From the NCBI GenBank assembly GCA_020747015.1, contig JAGTJM010000043.1, forward strand, positions 1-64,000: 64,000 bases of DNA, given 5' to 3'. The DNA is from Pyrenochaeta sp. MPI-SDFR-AT-0127. Its lineage: Eukaryota; Ascomycota; Dothideomycetes; Pleosporales; Cucurbitariaceae. A program made the translations under genes and the position numbers. Below are positions 10,577 to 22,118 of the stretch, one piece after another. Below the pieces are notes generated by a model. That model saw only the letters and a list, made by a program, of their open reading frames with translations, did no database searches and was not told the DNA's origin. The number at the start of each line of letters is the position of its first letter. Position 1 is the stretch's first letter.

Positions 10577-13529
10577 CAGAGTTGGGATCAATCAATCAAT
10601 CAACTTTTTTAGCCCTCAATTGGATTGATTGGTCCCAAAACGTCACCCTAATTGGATTGATTGATTGATTAGCCAATTAAGGCCTAATTGAATTGCAAAT
10701 TGATTGATTGATAGTAAATTTCCCAGTCACGTGAGCTGATACTGTAAATTCCTCAATCGTCGGTAGTCCAATCGTAGAGCTGGTATGCTAAATTGAGGCT
10801 CTCCAGAGTACTCTCGGGGATGGAGGAGAGCTCTGGGGGCCGATTGAATCCAGCCTTCAGCCAACATCTCACACTCTGGATTGCAGAGAGCATCTGGGGT
10901 GATAGCTTGGCCCGCCGGGGCTCTAGAAGATCGCCAAGCTCGGAGAACTGCCTCTCGCACTCACAGCTTGACGCTGGGATAGATAGGACATCAAGGGCGA
11001 GCTGGAGAGCTTCGGGTACTTGTGGCGATATGCGATCCAATAGGAAATCGGATTAATAGAAAATGGATGGTCCAGGGCAGATTTGGCTCCTCATGCTTCC
11101 AGCGGGTGAATTCGTCGCCCCGTACGTCTCTATTGCCTAGGGGAGCTGGATTGGGTACTTATCAATCTGCTCCTGCAGATTAGTGGCAATCCGTGCGTTC
11201 TTCCGGGGTGGAGATGGCCCGCCCTGGCCACCCTTGTATTCGGCCCATAAATCCTGGAATTGAGCATCTGCTTTCTCTAGCCATCTAGGCTGCCCTCTCC
11301 AAGAGTTATTATAGTAGAAATTGTAGTATGGGTGGAGTATAGTTGCTGCGTAGTACGCAGGTGAATCTTCAAGCTTCCTGTAGTACTTCTCCAGCTTCTT
11401 CCATCCTGCTCGAACGTTGATTGCCAGATGATCTTCAGGAGCATCTAATTCGTTGAAATTAACAAAAGAGAACTGCTCTGAGAGGCGCTCGTAGGCCTGC
11501 AGGATAGCCTCAAAAGTTGGGATAATCTCATGGATTGCACCAAACCGGCCAGAAGCTCCCCTGCCTTCAAGTCTCGCAGTAGCCTCCTTGAGAGGCATTA
11601 ACACCTGAATATACTGGGTAATCACTGCCCAATCCTGAGAAGTAAGGCCGTTAGATTTCATCTAGGAAGGCACCTCCTCAGGCCTTAATCCCTGCGCCCG
11701 CCGGAAGGCCTCCTCAGTGCGAGTTTTCTTAATATGATACTGTATATAGGCATTAAGAGCTTGCGGCATCTTAGTAGCTCTCTCAAAGGCGGCGCAGAAG
11801 GAGTTCCATCTAGTAATAACTGGCTTGACGATTTCCTTAGGTTTGAGGCCTTCTGGCTAGCCAGAAGGCCCTCCTCGCCCTGCTGAAAACTCTGGATGAG
11901 ATCGTATTGTTAAGGCGTCTTAATGTAATTAAGAACGTTAATAAGTACGCCTAGAGGCCCTTCCTGCCGCCACTCTTACAGAAACTGCCTCTCCTGCTCA
12001 AACTGCGACTCCTTGTTGCTAAAGGACTCCTTGTTAACTCCAAAAATAATTGTTTGCCCAGCTAGATTAATTGTATGGGGGCCGCAGCGAAGGCGTCGAT
12101 GTAATGGATTGAAGCCGTAGGTCTCCGCAATTAATTCTACTGCCGTGTTGTTTGAGCCAGCGTTGTCGAGTACAAAGTAACCCATATTAGATAGAGAGAT
12201 GCTGAACTTCTCAAAAATCTGTAGTATTACCTGAGCAATCCTCTCCCCACTGTGGGAGTTAGATAGCTGAGGCAGGGCGAGTGGGAGGTCCTTGAGCTGG
12301 CCATTTATATCAACGTAGTGAGCTACTACGCCACAGAAGGCCTTCTTGCCGCTCTTTACAGTCCATCCGTCGAAGGAAATGTGGATTTTAGTAAGAGATT
12401 TGGAGAGCTCTTCGCGTACTTTAGGGAGCAGGTAATTAAACAGGCGTAAGGTGTACTGCGTAACACTCTTGTGGCTCTTCTATAGGGCATCAAGAGCCTC
12501 TGGATTGGCTGCTCCTATCAACGCCTGGAATGCAGGAGTCTCAAACTCGCGCAGAGGGTGATTGTTCTCTACTAGCCAGCCTACAGCAGCTAGCCTGAAG
12601 GCCTGTACGTTGAAGTTGCCTATCGCATTGCCTACATCTTGTGGTATCTTGATCCCATTGACGGTGAGGCCCTTGAGCGTTCTCTGGCCACGAGGGAGGT
12701 GCGGTCTCTGCTGCCCAGATGGAGTATAATTGTGCCCTCGCCGATTTGACTGCAGGTGAGCAGCAGCAGTTGAAGTAGAGAGCGTAACCTCGTATTTGCC
12801 TTGCCCGCCAGCGTCAATTACCTTTTGTTGATGGCAGTGCCTGCATATAAAAAATATACGTTCAGGATTACTGCGCAAGCACACCCGATACCCATGCTTA
12901 TAGATCCAGCTCTTCTTGTGCTTCTGAGTCCGTAGGGGCTTCATATAACTCTGAAGACGCTTCCAATCTATCCCATCAAAGTTATCAGCAAGCTGCTCGT
13001 CGAACTCGGCGTCGGATTCTGGGTGGGGTGGCTCGTTTGAGGGTGGCGCGGCATCGACAGATTCTGAAAGCGCGTCAACTACGCGTTGACTAGCAACAAG
13101 GCGCAACTCCTCCTCGAAGGTCTGCGACTCTGAGATTGTATTTATAGTTTTGCGTCGTTGTTGGGATAATTTAGTAATATATTTAGACACTTTAGGCATT
13201 TTTATAGGTCGTGATTTAGCTTGTAGGCGTTTTGTTGTTGTTGCTGCATGAGGAAGATTGGGGTGTTTTGGCGACTTGCCTATGCCCGATTGGGCAGGTG
13301 GCCTGGCTAAAACACTAAAAAATCGCCTGTATAGGCAATGTAGGCCTATTTTACAGCCTCACCTACTGTATTATACAGGATCAATTGGCAATCAATCAAT
13401 CAATCAATTTCCGAGTCCTGAATTGAATTGATTGGAAAAAATCTAGGTTGCCAATTGGATTGATTGATAGTCATCAATCAATCAATTTCCAATCAATTGA
13501 TCAATTCAGATTGATTGTTCCCAAGTCTG
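10577..13529 (-). mobile_element. hAT transposon, 2.95 kb, with decayed transposase
   Basis: The left end CAGAGTTGGGATCAATCAAT and the right end (reverse complement CAGACTTGGGAACAATCAAT) form imperfect hAT TIRs, with clusters of ATCAATCA repeats inside both ends. The 8 bases outside do not match (TACAGTAC left, GCAATAGC right), and the flanks belong to different elements: a Copia LTR on the left and a pogo transposase on the right. So the element is not in a simple insertion site. Confidence 0.85.
10753..13199 (-). pseudogene. hAT transposase, several in-frame stops
   Basis: Segments in order on the minus strand are: N-terminal region with a BED-type zinc finger (13199-12480; CRHCHQQKV with a later H...H pair, RRGHNYTPS), a central part (12185-11976) with VLDNAGSNN, a region at 11661-11137, and the C-terminal dimerisation domain (11040-10753) with CECERQFSELGDLL and RR. 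TAG stops at 12480-12482 and next to 11662 fit CAG-to-TAG changes, as in neighbouring elements. Confidence 0.82.
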
Positions 13530-14344
13530 GCAATAGCCCAGTCGCGTGGGATAGCATCTTCCTGGTACCAGGCAGATAGGTGATACTGGCCAGCAAAGAT
13601 TAGGAAGGGTGGGACTGCCCAGCCAGTAGCATTGATTCCTTGAATGACTGTCACCCACTTACGACTGCCTGGATGGACAGCCTTTGGCCGCCCTCTCCTC
13701 TCTGACCCAGTCACGACGAGCTGAGTCGTTATCTTACCTATCATAAAGCCAGCTTCATTAAAGTTATATGTATCCTCATCTGCGATGCTATACTTGGCTT
13801 TTGTGTCCTCTACTCGCTTAAACCAGCGCTCAATTACTCTTGAATCCTCGCATAGAGCTCTCTGTCTATCATACGCTCGATTGAATCGTGTTGTAAGGCT
13901 ATCTGTACGCTTGACAAAGTTGGATGGCCACTTCTGCCCAACTTAACCTCCACCACGCGCTGCTAGCAGCTTATCAGCCATAGCACGTACAGCTGCTAGC
14001 GTTGGCGCAAATCCACGTTGATCTAAGTCTAGTATATGTCTAATAATCACCTCCTCTTCTAACTTAGTAAGTTTCTTTGAGTTGGGCTGGCAATCGCGTC
14101 GAGTGGGTACGCTAGCGCGTCGGCGCTGGATCGTGGTTCGAGAGACTTCGTATATCTGTGCAGCAGCTCTTTTAGTCTGAATTTGGTCTGAATTAAGAGC
14201 TAAGATTGTAAGGTTTATATTAGCCTCATCAGAAGCTAGTTGAGGTTAAATTGGTGGAGCCATAACTGATAGAAGTTGATGTGTTGCGCAAAGTTGGTGA
14301 GGTGGCCCGCTCGCTTGCCTGGCCCGCTCGCTTATCGTTTACGT
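13530..14344 (-). mobile_element. 5' part of a pogo/Fot-type element, truncated by the hAT junction
   Basis: On the minus strand this encodes the N-terminal half of a pogo-type transposase: DNA-binding helix-turn-helix and CENP-B-like region (about 14265-13800), then DDE core starting MIGKITTQLVVTGSERRGRPK and running to PRDWAIA at 13530, where it stops at the hAT end. Its terminal repeat ends ACGT at 14344 followed by TA (14345-14346). Two tandem AAGCGAGCGGGCC motifs lie just inside (14303-14334), a layout shared with the pogo element at 44018-45863. In-frame TAA/TAG codons are present. Confidence 0.78.
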
Positions 14345-15460
14345 TATGCTTATTCGAATGCTTGTTCTTATGCTTGCTCTAGCCAATGTACGTATTCCGC
14401 TCTCCAGGATGATGTGTCGGCGCGCACGCCAGCACTCCATGCAGCCGATCACTGATGCGCACGGACTGGGGACTTGAAAGTGATGACTGCAGTAGCGTTT
14501 AGATTGGTGGCGCATCCGAAGCGACGACCCGGCGCAACGGGTACCGCTTACAGGTACCGCTGACCCAAAGCGCTTACCGCCGATGCAGAATTGCCAAGCA
14601 GCTGATGATACTGAGGAAATAAAGCGTCTCGAAGTAATGAGCAGCGTAGGATGAATGCTGGTTATGGCTAGATATAAGCTACTTCGGCACAATATCTTAT
14701 ATGATGCTAATGATGATGCTAAAAACCTCACCTCTATAACATTCACGGCAAAACGCAGCACGGGCCACGTTATAAGCGAGCTTTAAAGAACATCAAACCT
14801 CAGCCTTAAACTTGGTTCATTAAGAGGTCATCTTTATTGTACTGCGTTGGGGTTGAAAAGTTCATAGATGACTAAAATCGCTCTGCTTTATGTTTACTCA
14901 AGCAAATTAAGGGGTGCAGTGAGCGAAAGAGATTAATGGTGAATTCACGCTATGTAAGGAGAAAAACCTGAGGCTTAGTGTCGCGACTCCTTCGCCTTAA
15001 GTAATCGCACCGTGATAGACTTGAACGCATGACTGATTAGTAAAAAAGCGATAGCTATCAGCACCAATAGCCTCGACATGACTCTGAACACGAACTGATG
15101 CAGCGCACTGGATAGTCCAACACCTTCGCTGATACCAATCGAAAACTCTTGATGGAGCTCGCGCATACGGTAGAGGGCAGTACATCAACCTTGGGAACTT
15201 GATAATCTAGCCTTACGCAGCTGTCGAAAGCAATCTTCAAAAAGCTCGACCAGGTCTCCTTGGAGGTTATACTTGACGCCATATCTTAGACTAACATTTA
15301 AGGCGTTTAGTAGGTCATTTCCGCCACGGTCCCCCACAGCTTGAATACTTGATGGAGCCTATGCTCTCTCCGCTAAAGGATGCCGCCATTGGCGACATTA
15401 AGTGCCCACTTGTGGTAGACGCCTTCTGTTATAAGGTGTAGATGATTCGTGAGCTTAGCG
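14345..15460. other. No intact gene; possible decayed coding tract
   Basis: Three overlapping minus-strand frames between 14975 and 15282 each read for 60-75 codons and appear to be pieces of one frameshifted reading (LVELFEDCFRQLR, then further helical residues). I do not recognise the family. They lie just downstream of the kinase-like pseudogene and may be its decayed tail. Confidence 0.35.
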
Positions 15461-16342
15461 TCACCTATATCGAATTGGCTGGGCCATGCCGTTCAACTTA
15501 AACATCGCCCGCTGTATCTCCTGTGTGTATGCAGAAGGCTTGGCCTGTCTGAGCTTGGCCGAGTTTCCTGTCGGCCTCTTCCTTTTTTGATTGGCCGAGA
15601 TGACACCTAGCGCGGTCTGTTGCTCTACCTCTGCTCTCTCGAAGTCGATCACTATGACGTGCTTAGTTTCCTCATTCTATAGTATGTTGCGAGGTATTAG
15701 GTCCTTGTGTAGCACCCGCAACCCGTGAATCGCGCCGGCCGACCGTTTCACCTGCTCGATGACTAATGCCTTGTTCTCCGCCGTAAGATGCTGGCCGATC
15801 GGCTTACCTCCGAAGCTGAGAAATATCATGTGTACGAGCTCGACGATTCCTTTGTAGAAATACGGGGTCTGCAGATTGATGTTCCCTAAGTGCACCGGCA
15901 CGTGAACGCCCTGGATGGGCCGAAGCCGCTCGTAGATGGACGCCTCCCGTCGCAGGTGATGGACGAAGTAGGCGGGCGTGGACTTCGCCGCCACAGTGTA
16001 TCCGTGCGATCGCAGACGGACGCGAAAGAGCACTCCACACGCTCCAGGCATGCTCACGGTATCGCAATCCGTGTCTAGGTCATCCGCAAGCTGTTCACGC
16101 ATGAGGGCAAGGAACGTTGTTCGATCGATCTGATGGTATCTCTCGCCGTGCTCTCCGGCGTTAGGACAGAATCTGTCGAGCATACCGCCTTCGGCAAGCC
16201 CGCGCAGGCAGTCCTGCGTGCAGTATTGCCCATCCTCTGTTCCCTCACGCCTACGTTGTTCTTCTTCACGCCTGCGTTGTTCTTCTTCACGCCTGCCTTG
16301 TTCCTCCAGATACAGAACCTTATAATCTGGCGACCCCGCCAT
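15461..16342 (-). pseudogene. Fungal kinase-like gene with one TAG stop
   Basis: The N-terminus has three 21-bp repeats (16240-16305) encoding EEQRRRE heptads, likely a charged helix. The middle carries VAAKST, which may hold the lysine of the kinase N-lobe, then YERLRPIQGVHVPVHLG. The catalytic-loop equivalent is HKDLIPRN (canonical HRDxxxxN), followed by VIDFERA in place of DFG. A TAG at 15677-15679 lies between RNIL and NEETKHVIVIDFERA; CAG-to-TAG would explain it. This is the kinase-like family often repeated in plant-associated fungal genomes. Whether the ancestor was an active kinase is unclear because the DFG and HRD motifs are altered. Confidence 0.7.
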
Positions 16343-16808
16343 GTCGTGACGATAAGATCTTTTCGATTACCAGCCCGCTGTAGTGGGTCCGTCTATGGCG
16401 TTCTTCCGTGGCGGAAAATGAACACACAAATATGCCTGCTGCATGAGTGTAGACAACAATGCTCACACCAGATGCTTGCGTAGTAGAAATGGTTGCTCTG
16501 AGAGCTGCAATGGGAGGAAGTCGAGAGTGTCGTATATGGGAGCACGCTGTGTTTGGCTGCCTAAGCTCTTGGCGCAAGGGCCCCCTGCGCGGTGTTGCCC
16601 CCCCAACGGACGTGAGGCCATGATGCTAAGAAGTGAGCATACCTCATGTAAGAATCATTCGCGAAACAACAGCCCATCGCGCAAAGTCTCCATGCCTCAG
16701 AGGTATTGTCACGATGTCGAGTTGGAAGCCATTCGTCGTTCCTCATATCGTACGCCCAAAAATGCTACCTAGTCGTTCCCACTATTCGCTGATTGATTCT
16801 AGTCCTTC
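16343..16808. other. No gene recognised (466 bp)
   Basis: It lies between the kinase-like pseudogene and the second solo LTR. Open frames overlap on both strands and look like noise. Confidence 0.35.
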
Positions 16809-17027
16809 TGTCAGATAAAATGCTAAAAGGCGCTTTGCAGAAATTGATGATTGCGATGAAATAGAATGTGCGTTGATCATGATTGTATTCATTGTTAAGT
16901 TCTATCTCTCGCTTTCTTCTACCGCTCCTCTGCTTCCGGAGGTTCCGTAGATTAGCAATAGTTATCGGTCCTACTATTTATCGCTCTTTCCTATGCAGTA
17001 CTTCTGAGCTTCTCCTTATATCTGACA
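16809..17027. repeat. Solo LTR, 219 bp, copy 2, TSD CCTTC
   Basis: It has the same length and ends as the LTR at 5081-5299 (TGTCAGATA...TATCTGACA) and differs at only a handful of positions. CCTTC flanks both sides (16804-16808 and 17028-17032). Both copies are therefore independent insertions of one LTR family, each reduced to a solo LTR. Confidence 0.9.
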
Positions 17028-17032
17028 CCTTC

Positions 17033-18088
17033 ATAGAGCCGGCGTTCTCGCACGCCGCCCTTCTCCGCCTCCCGCCGAGCTTCTTCTCCTGATCTTCTAC
17101 CACGCATACCCGTCGGATAAAATTTACCTCGCGCTCTCGTGTCGACGCCTCCTGCAAGTTTCTGCACTTGCATCCATAAAGATCCCCTTCCTACCTCGAC
17201 ATTCAACTACACATTCTGCCCGAAGCGTAGAGACGTTGATTAGGCGCATTAAACCAGTAAACGCGCGTGGAAAACCGGACAAGCGCTGGGCACTCTGTGA
17301 TGACTGTATGCGGTACCGTCCCACCAGGAAGAGTTATTGGAATAGAAGAATAGGGGATTGGGGCCATAAGGACGCTTGGGACCGTACTGTAAGGTGCTGG
17401 AATGCGAGATGTTCTCTACAATGCCCACAGTGTTGGCAAGAGGAGTGGGAACACATTGATATCCCGACTCGCCGTACACAAGCATCAACCAGCTGTCCAT
17501 AGCCTCTAGGGATAGCAGAACTAGCAAGATGCTGTAGTACTGATATCGGCATCGGTAGACTGCGTAGCCTCGTGGCACCTAAAACTATGCCTCAGGTCAG
17601 ACGTGGACCATAGAGGCCCATGGAAGTGTCTGTCGTTGGTAATCTTGCCGCAGCCTTTGTAGATATGCTAGGCAAGCTGCTTAGCACGACAGGCTATACG
17701 ATAACATTACTTCTCGTTAGGCTAGATTTACCGTCATCCGCAGTACACCAAAGTGCGGTATTCACTTATCACCCATTGCTGCGCTCCCTCGCTGAACATA
17801 TGATTTATTCGATGCTGTAAGCGTGGTACCACCTGCGTAGCTGCCATCTGTGCGGTCTTTTTTCTCGTATGTGTCTCAGCCTAAGATCCACCTTTACTCC
17901 GGCACACTTACAGAAGTTGTCCCACAAGCAGCGAGAACGTCGGAACTAAATCCTACGCACAATGGTTCAGTCCCCTTATTGTATGCCTCGTACGCGCCGT
18001 TGTCATTCCAGCACCTCCCCTGCTCTGAGGTTTATAGTCCCCATTCTCTAGCCATACTTTTGTAATTGCAGCTGACTACAATGCCTAG
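17033..18088. other. Possible decayed upstream part of the next gene
   Basis: No intact gene. Short plus-strand frames at 17620-17820 and 17850-18065 precede the membrane-protein relic and might be its degraded 5' part, but I find no conserved motif to prove this. Confidence 0.3.
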
Positions 18089-18569
18089 TTCAAAAGGATT
18101 GCACCGAAGTGGATTATCATAGATCGTAAGGACCTACCGAACGACCCTGAATATCCTGAATATGTATATGATCCTCGACCACCAAACGCAACGAACTCTC
18201 CTATATCCCGCCACGAGTTTTCCATGCATCTCAATGCCTGTGAGCATCCATGTCGTTGGTCATTCCTTCTTGAGTGCATGCCAAAGCTAGATACTTTAAG
18301 TGCCATAGCCGGTATTCCAAAGAAACGCAATACATTCGATACAACATCTACTAACCCTATGGATCTATGCCTGGGGTCTTGAGGCGAAACACTTGATTTT
18401 GGCCGCTTATGTGGTGATTTATCATTTCGTCATATTTCTTTTACCGTTCGGCTTCTTGGGATGGTGGATTAGCAAACACCCGGATGATTTACAGGGGGCC
18501 TCCGTTCCTGTTACAGTGATCCTCGGGCTGCTCTCTCTATTCTGGAGTTCGAGTGGTATATTAACGTAA
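18089..18569 (+). pseudogene. Decayed fungal membrane-protein gene (two frames)
   Basis: Frame one reads WIIIDRKDLPNDPEYP, then YDPRPPNATNSPISRHEF and a stretch with CEHPCRWSFLLECMPKL, and stops near 18380. A second frame then reads WGLEAKHLILAAYVVIYHF and continues through a second hydrophobic span and DDLQGASVPVTVILGLLSLF before a stop at 18567-18569. Together they resemble a family of uncharacterised fungal proteins with a PRPP segment and two C-terminal membrane spans. The frame change, an internal stop and no plausible start make it a relic. Family assignment rests on memory of similar proteins and is moderate. Confidence 0.5.
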
Positions 18570-19654
18570 GGACGGCACTTAGCAGATGATTGATTCTGCG
18601 TTCCTGGCGCATAGCCAAATGTATATCCCAACTCGCAAAACTAAGCCAGTTTTAGAAAGCCGTATCGGAATTCAACTTGCACGTGAAATTATAATAGGTT
18701 GTACCCTATCCTAGGGCCTAAACTACACTCAGTCCTTACCCAGGGCTTTAACGACACTTAGTCCTACCTCCAGGTGAAACACACGTAACGGGCTTGACCC
18801 TAGATTTTGCGCAGGAACAGCCTCTTCGCATTCCTGCTTCGAGTCTTAGACCATAACGTACCCCTTTCTGCCGCCCGTCTAGGCTTAGCTCGGACTTAGC
18901 GCTATGAGAATGCTCCCAATTGGGATACTATGTCCTTAATGCTTAGTCACATCATAATTGCTGCTTACGCTCATCACCCACATCTACATCTCCGGCACAA
19001 AGGCAAGGCTGAGTACCCGCCTAGCTACACGGCGACGGAGGACTTGTGGAAGACCTATAGGTACTTAAGCTGAAGTCTGTTAGAGGTATGTTAAGCAGGA
19101 AAGGGACGATGTAACACTTTGGAAGTTTTCTAGGCTCCTGCGTCCAAATCCTTAAGAACCCGAAGATAGGGACAAATCTGAGTACGAAAGTGAACCTGAG
19201 GAGCAGAGGAACAGAGGCCTATGTGACGGATAGACAATGCCAGCTTTATACTCGACGATCTGGACAGGGAACCAAGCCACTACTATAACATGTAAGTGCT
19301 GCGACCAGGCTATTGTAAAGACGGAAAGGTTTGGAAAGGTTTTGCTGTACTCAAAGAGCTGCAGGGAAGTTTCTAAGTTAACCGTGGAGGAAAATGAAGA
19401 CTAATTATAAAGGAAGAAGCGCTGTTTGTTTGTGGTAGCGTGGCCGTCGGAATTTGTACCTTGAACTATTCTGGCTAGAATATATGGCAACCAATAAGCA
19501 AATCTAATGAATGTAAGATTTCATGTAATAGGCCAGTGCTCAGTATCGACATGTACTAGATTTGCCTCACTGAGTCTGCTCGGTAGGTCGCATCGCATTC
19601 GATTGTCTGAATGGTGTAAGCATTATCCCCGTGAATCACCCTATAGGACACGTC
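18570..19654. other. Gene-poor tract (about 1.1 kb)
   Basis: Stops are frequent in all six frames and no motif was recognised. It may hold the remains of earlier insertions. Confidence 0.35.
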
Positions 19655-20328
19655 CTAACTATACTCGAAGTCGTCGCTTCTTAAGTTGGAAAGCTTAGCA
19701 CCCGGCATACACTTAGCGTCGACTGTGAAATAACTCGTTTCTATGATCGGCGCCGAATCCCATCTGCATACGTCGCTTAAACGCCTTTGCAGAGGCTGCT
19801 CATTTGTGCCAAAGTTTTTCCTTGGCTGTAACGGTGCTTTTGAGACCTTTGAGCTATCAAGCGTTACTAGGGTTTGGCTTGCCTTTAACGGTCTTAATGT
19901 AGATGTTTTGTTATTCTGTCCGGAGCTGATGCGAACCTTGGCACAATTCACGTAGGACTCGTGCTCCCGATTAAGCCAAACCCACATAAATAAGGCGTTT
20001 CCCTCTGGAACCCTAAGTGGAACCCTAAAGTTAAAGGTCTGGAATTCTGGGGACCCGTCGCCTCTACGACGCGGGCAGTTGCCGAAGAACGAGGCTGCAG
20101 CTTTCCATGTTAACCCTCGATCTACCGAAAATCCTACTTGGCAGCTGCCACCATCATAGGTGGAGCCCTGTGCATTCGAGGAGTAGGTGTAGTCAGATAA
20201 CTGGAAGTAAGCCTCCTAACCAGCTGTCTAAACCACCTGTGGCTCTTCCTAGTCGAAGAGATTAAGATGGCCGCGGCAGAGACCTAGATCTAGTAGCGTG
20301 GGACCGCCGTCTTTATCGCAACATCCTA

Positions 20329-22118
20329 AGCTAGCGTACAGGGTAGTCGGCCACCCATGGAAGTCGTCCACCCCACCAAAACAACGATCACGATTTCAAC
20401 GCGCGATAACTCAACAACCACGCTTTCAAAATGGATAGCCGTGAGGCTGCTATACAAGCTGCTATTGCTAATCTCGATTCTGGTGTTTATACTAGCCAGA
20501 GGCAGGCTGCCAAGGCGTACAATATCCCAAGGTCAACGCTGCAGGGCCGCCTCGAGGGCCGCACAAGTCGCGTTATTACTCATTAACACCAGCAGCGATT
20601 ATCACCTGTACAAGAGGAGTTTATTATTTAATAGATACTTAAGGAGGACTCACGTGCTTAGCCTCCATCTCATGCGCGCGTGCGAGAGATGGCTACTAGA
20701 ATCCTCCAGGCTAATGGCGATTATAATCCACTTGGCCACCAATAGATCTCAAACTTCTTATCGCGTCAACCACGAGTTACCTCTATCGTCGGCCGATCGA
20801 TTGATACCTTAAGAGCTGAGGCAGCAAGCCCTGCGCAGATCCTTGCATTTCTTAAGCTATTCAATCGCGTTCGAATCGAGCTTGGTATCAGAGTAGAGGA
20901 TATATAGAATATGGATGAGACTGGGATAGCACTGGGGGTATATACAAATACTAGGGTGATTAGACGAGCTAGCAAGAAGAAGGCTTATAATAGAGAACCA
21001 GGTAATCGCGAGTGGGTATCTATTATTAAGACCATCTCAGCTACAGGGCAATCTCTCCCATACATGGTGATCTTTAAGGGACAGAGCCTCCAAACTACCT
21101 GGTTTCCAAGCCAGTTAGTTCCTGACTGGCTATATACTACGTCAAAGAATGGATGGACGTCATATACGATTAGAGTTGAGTGGCTCAAGCGGATCTTTAT
21201 CCCGTGTACAGCACCAGATCAAGATCGCTATCGGATGCTGATACTTAATGGCCATGGCTCCCATACTAATATAGAGTTCATATGGCTCTGTAAGCAGAAC
21301 AAGATTATTGCTCTCTATCTCCCTGCTCATACATCTCATGTCCTGCAGCCGCTAGATCTTGCTCCATTCTCTGCTGTCAAGTCAAGCTATCGCAGTCAGA
21401 TACAAGCTCTCTCGGCTCTTGATGATGCAGCTCCAGTCAAAAAAGAACGCTTTATTAGCTCGTACTATCAAGCTCGTATAGATGGCCTATCTGAGCGCGT
21501 TATTCGAGCTGGTTGGAGAGCAGCAGGTCTCTGTCCTTATAACCCAGATCAAGTACTACGCTCATCTCAAGTCTCAGCACGAGCTGTTACTCCTCCGCTA
21601 GCTGCGCCGCCTAGATATATATCAGATCTATCGTTCAAGACTCCTCAAAGATCTCAAGATCTATATCAAGCTCAACAACAGCTTTTGCAATCAGAATCTC
21701 TGTCTCGAAGTACTCGGTTCTTGCTTGGCAAGGCAGGCAAGGCTATTGCAATCGCAAATACTCGAGCAGCTCAACTCCAAGCTGCTAATCAACGCCTCCA
21801 ATATCAGCTAGAGCAGATCAAGGATAAACAATCAAGGAAGCGTGTTCGAGTTGATCCAAATGAAAACTTTAGCAACGCGGAAGCAATTAAGGCTGCAATA
21901 GATCGAGCTGCTGCTGCTTCTGCTGCAGCAGCATCAAAGGACCCAGAGAAGGCTGCTGCAGCAGCAGCAGCAGAAGCAGCAGCTTTAACTCTCCAATCCA
22001 TGTGTACAGAGTTTCAAATATAATTGTGGTTGTTGAGTTATCGCGCGTTAAAATCGTGATCGTTGTTTTGGTGGGGTGGACGACTTCCATGGGTGGCCGA
22101 CTACCCTGTACGCTAGCT
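20329..22118 (+). mobile_element. pogo/Fot-type transposon with 93-bp TIRs
   Basis: Both ends start AGCTAGCGTACAGGGTAGTC and remain inverted copies for 93 bp with one mismatch (C left, T right, at TIR position 69). TA flanks each end (20327-20328 and 22119-22120). Total length is 1790 bp. It encodes a pogo-type transposase on the plus strand and sits in an LPMO-like gene relic. Confidence 0.93.
20431..22023 (+). pseudogene. pogo-type transposase, N-half with stops, C-half open
   Basis: The start MDSREAAIQAAIANLDSG leads into a helix-turn-helix (AAKAYNIPRSTLQGRL). Stops follow: TAA after VITH, TAA-TAG after EEFII, TAG before PPSHARV, TAG before ISNFL, and TAG before NMDETG. All fit CAA, CAG or TGG changed by RIP. 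From 20911 the frame is open for 370 codons with MDETG (first Asp), LNGHGSH and HVLQPLDLAPF (third Asp). The second catalytic Asp of LDGHGSH is Asn here, which should abolish activity; GAT-to-AAT is again a G-to-A change. The tail is alanine-rich (encoded by GCA/GCT repeats). Confidence 0.88.

Noticed and set aside
10577..13529. ATCAATCA repeat clusters considered as a CRISPR-like or telomere-like array
   Set aside because: They occur only at the two ends of hAT elements, as subterminal repeats do, and have no spacers of uniform size.
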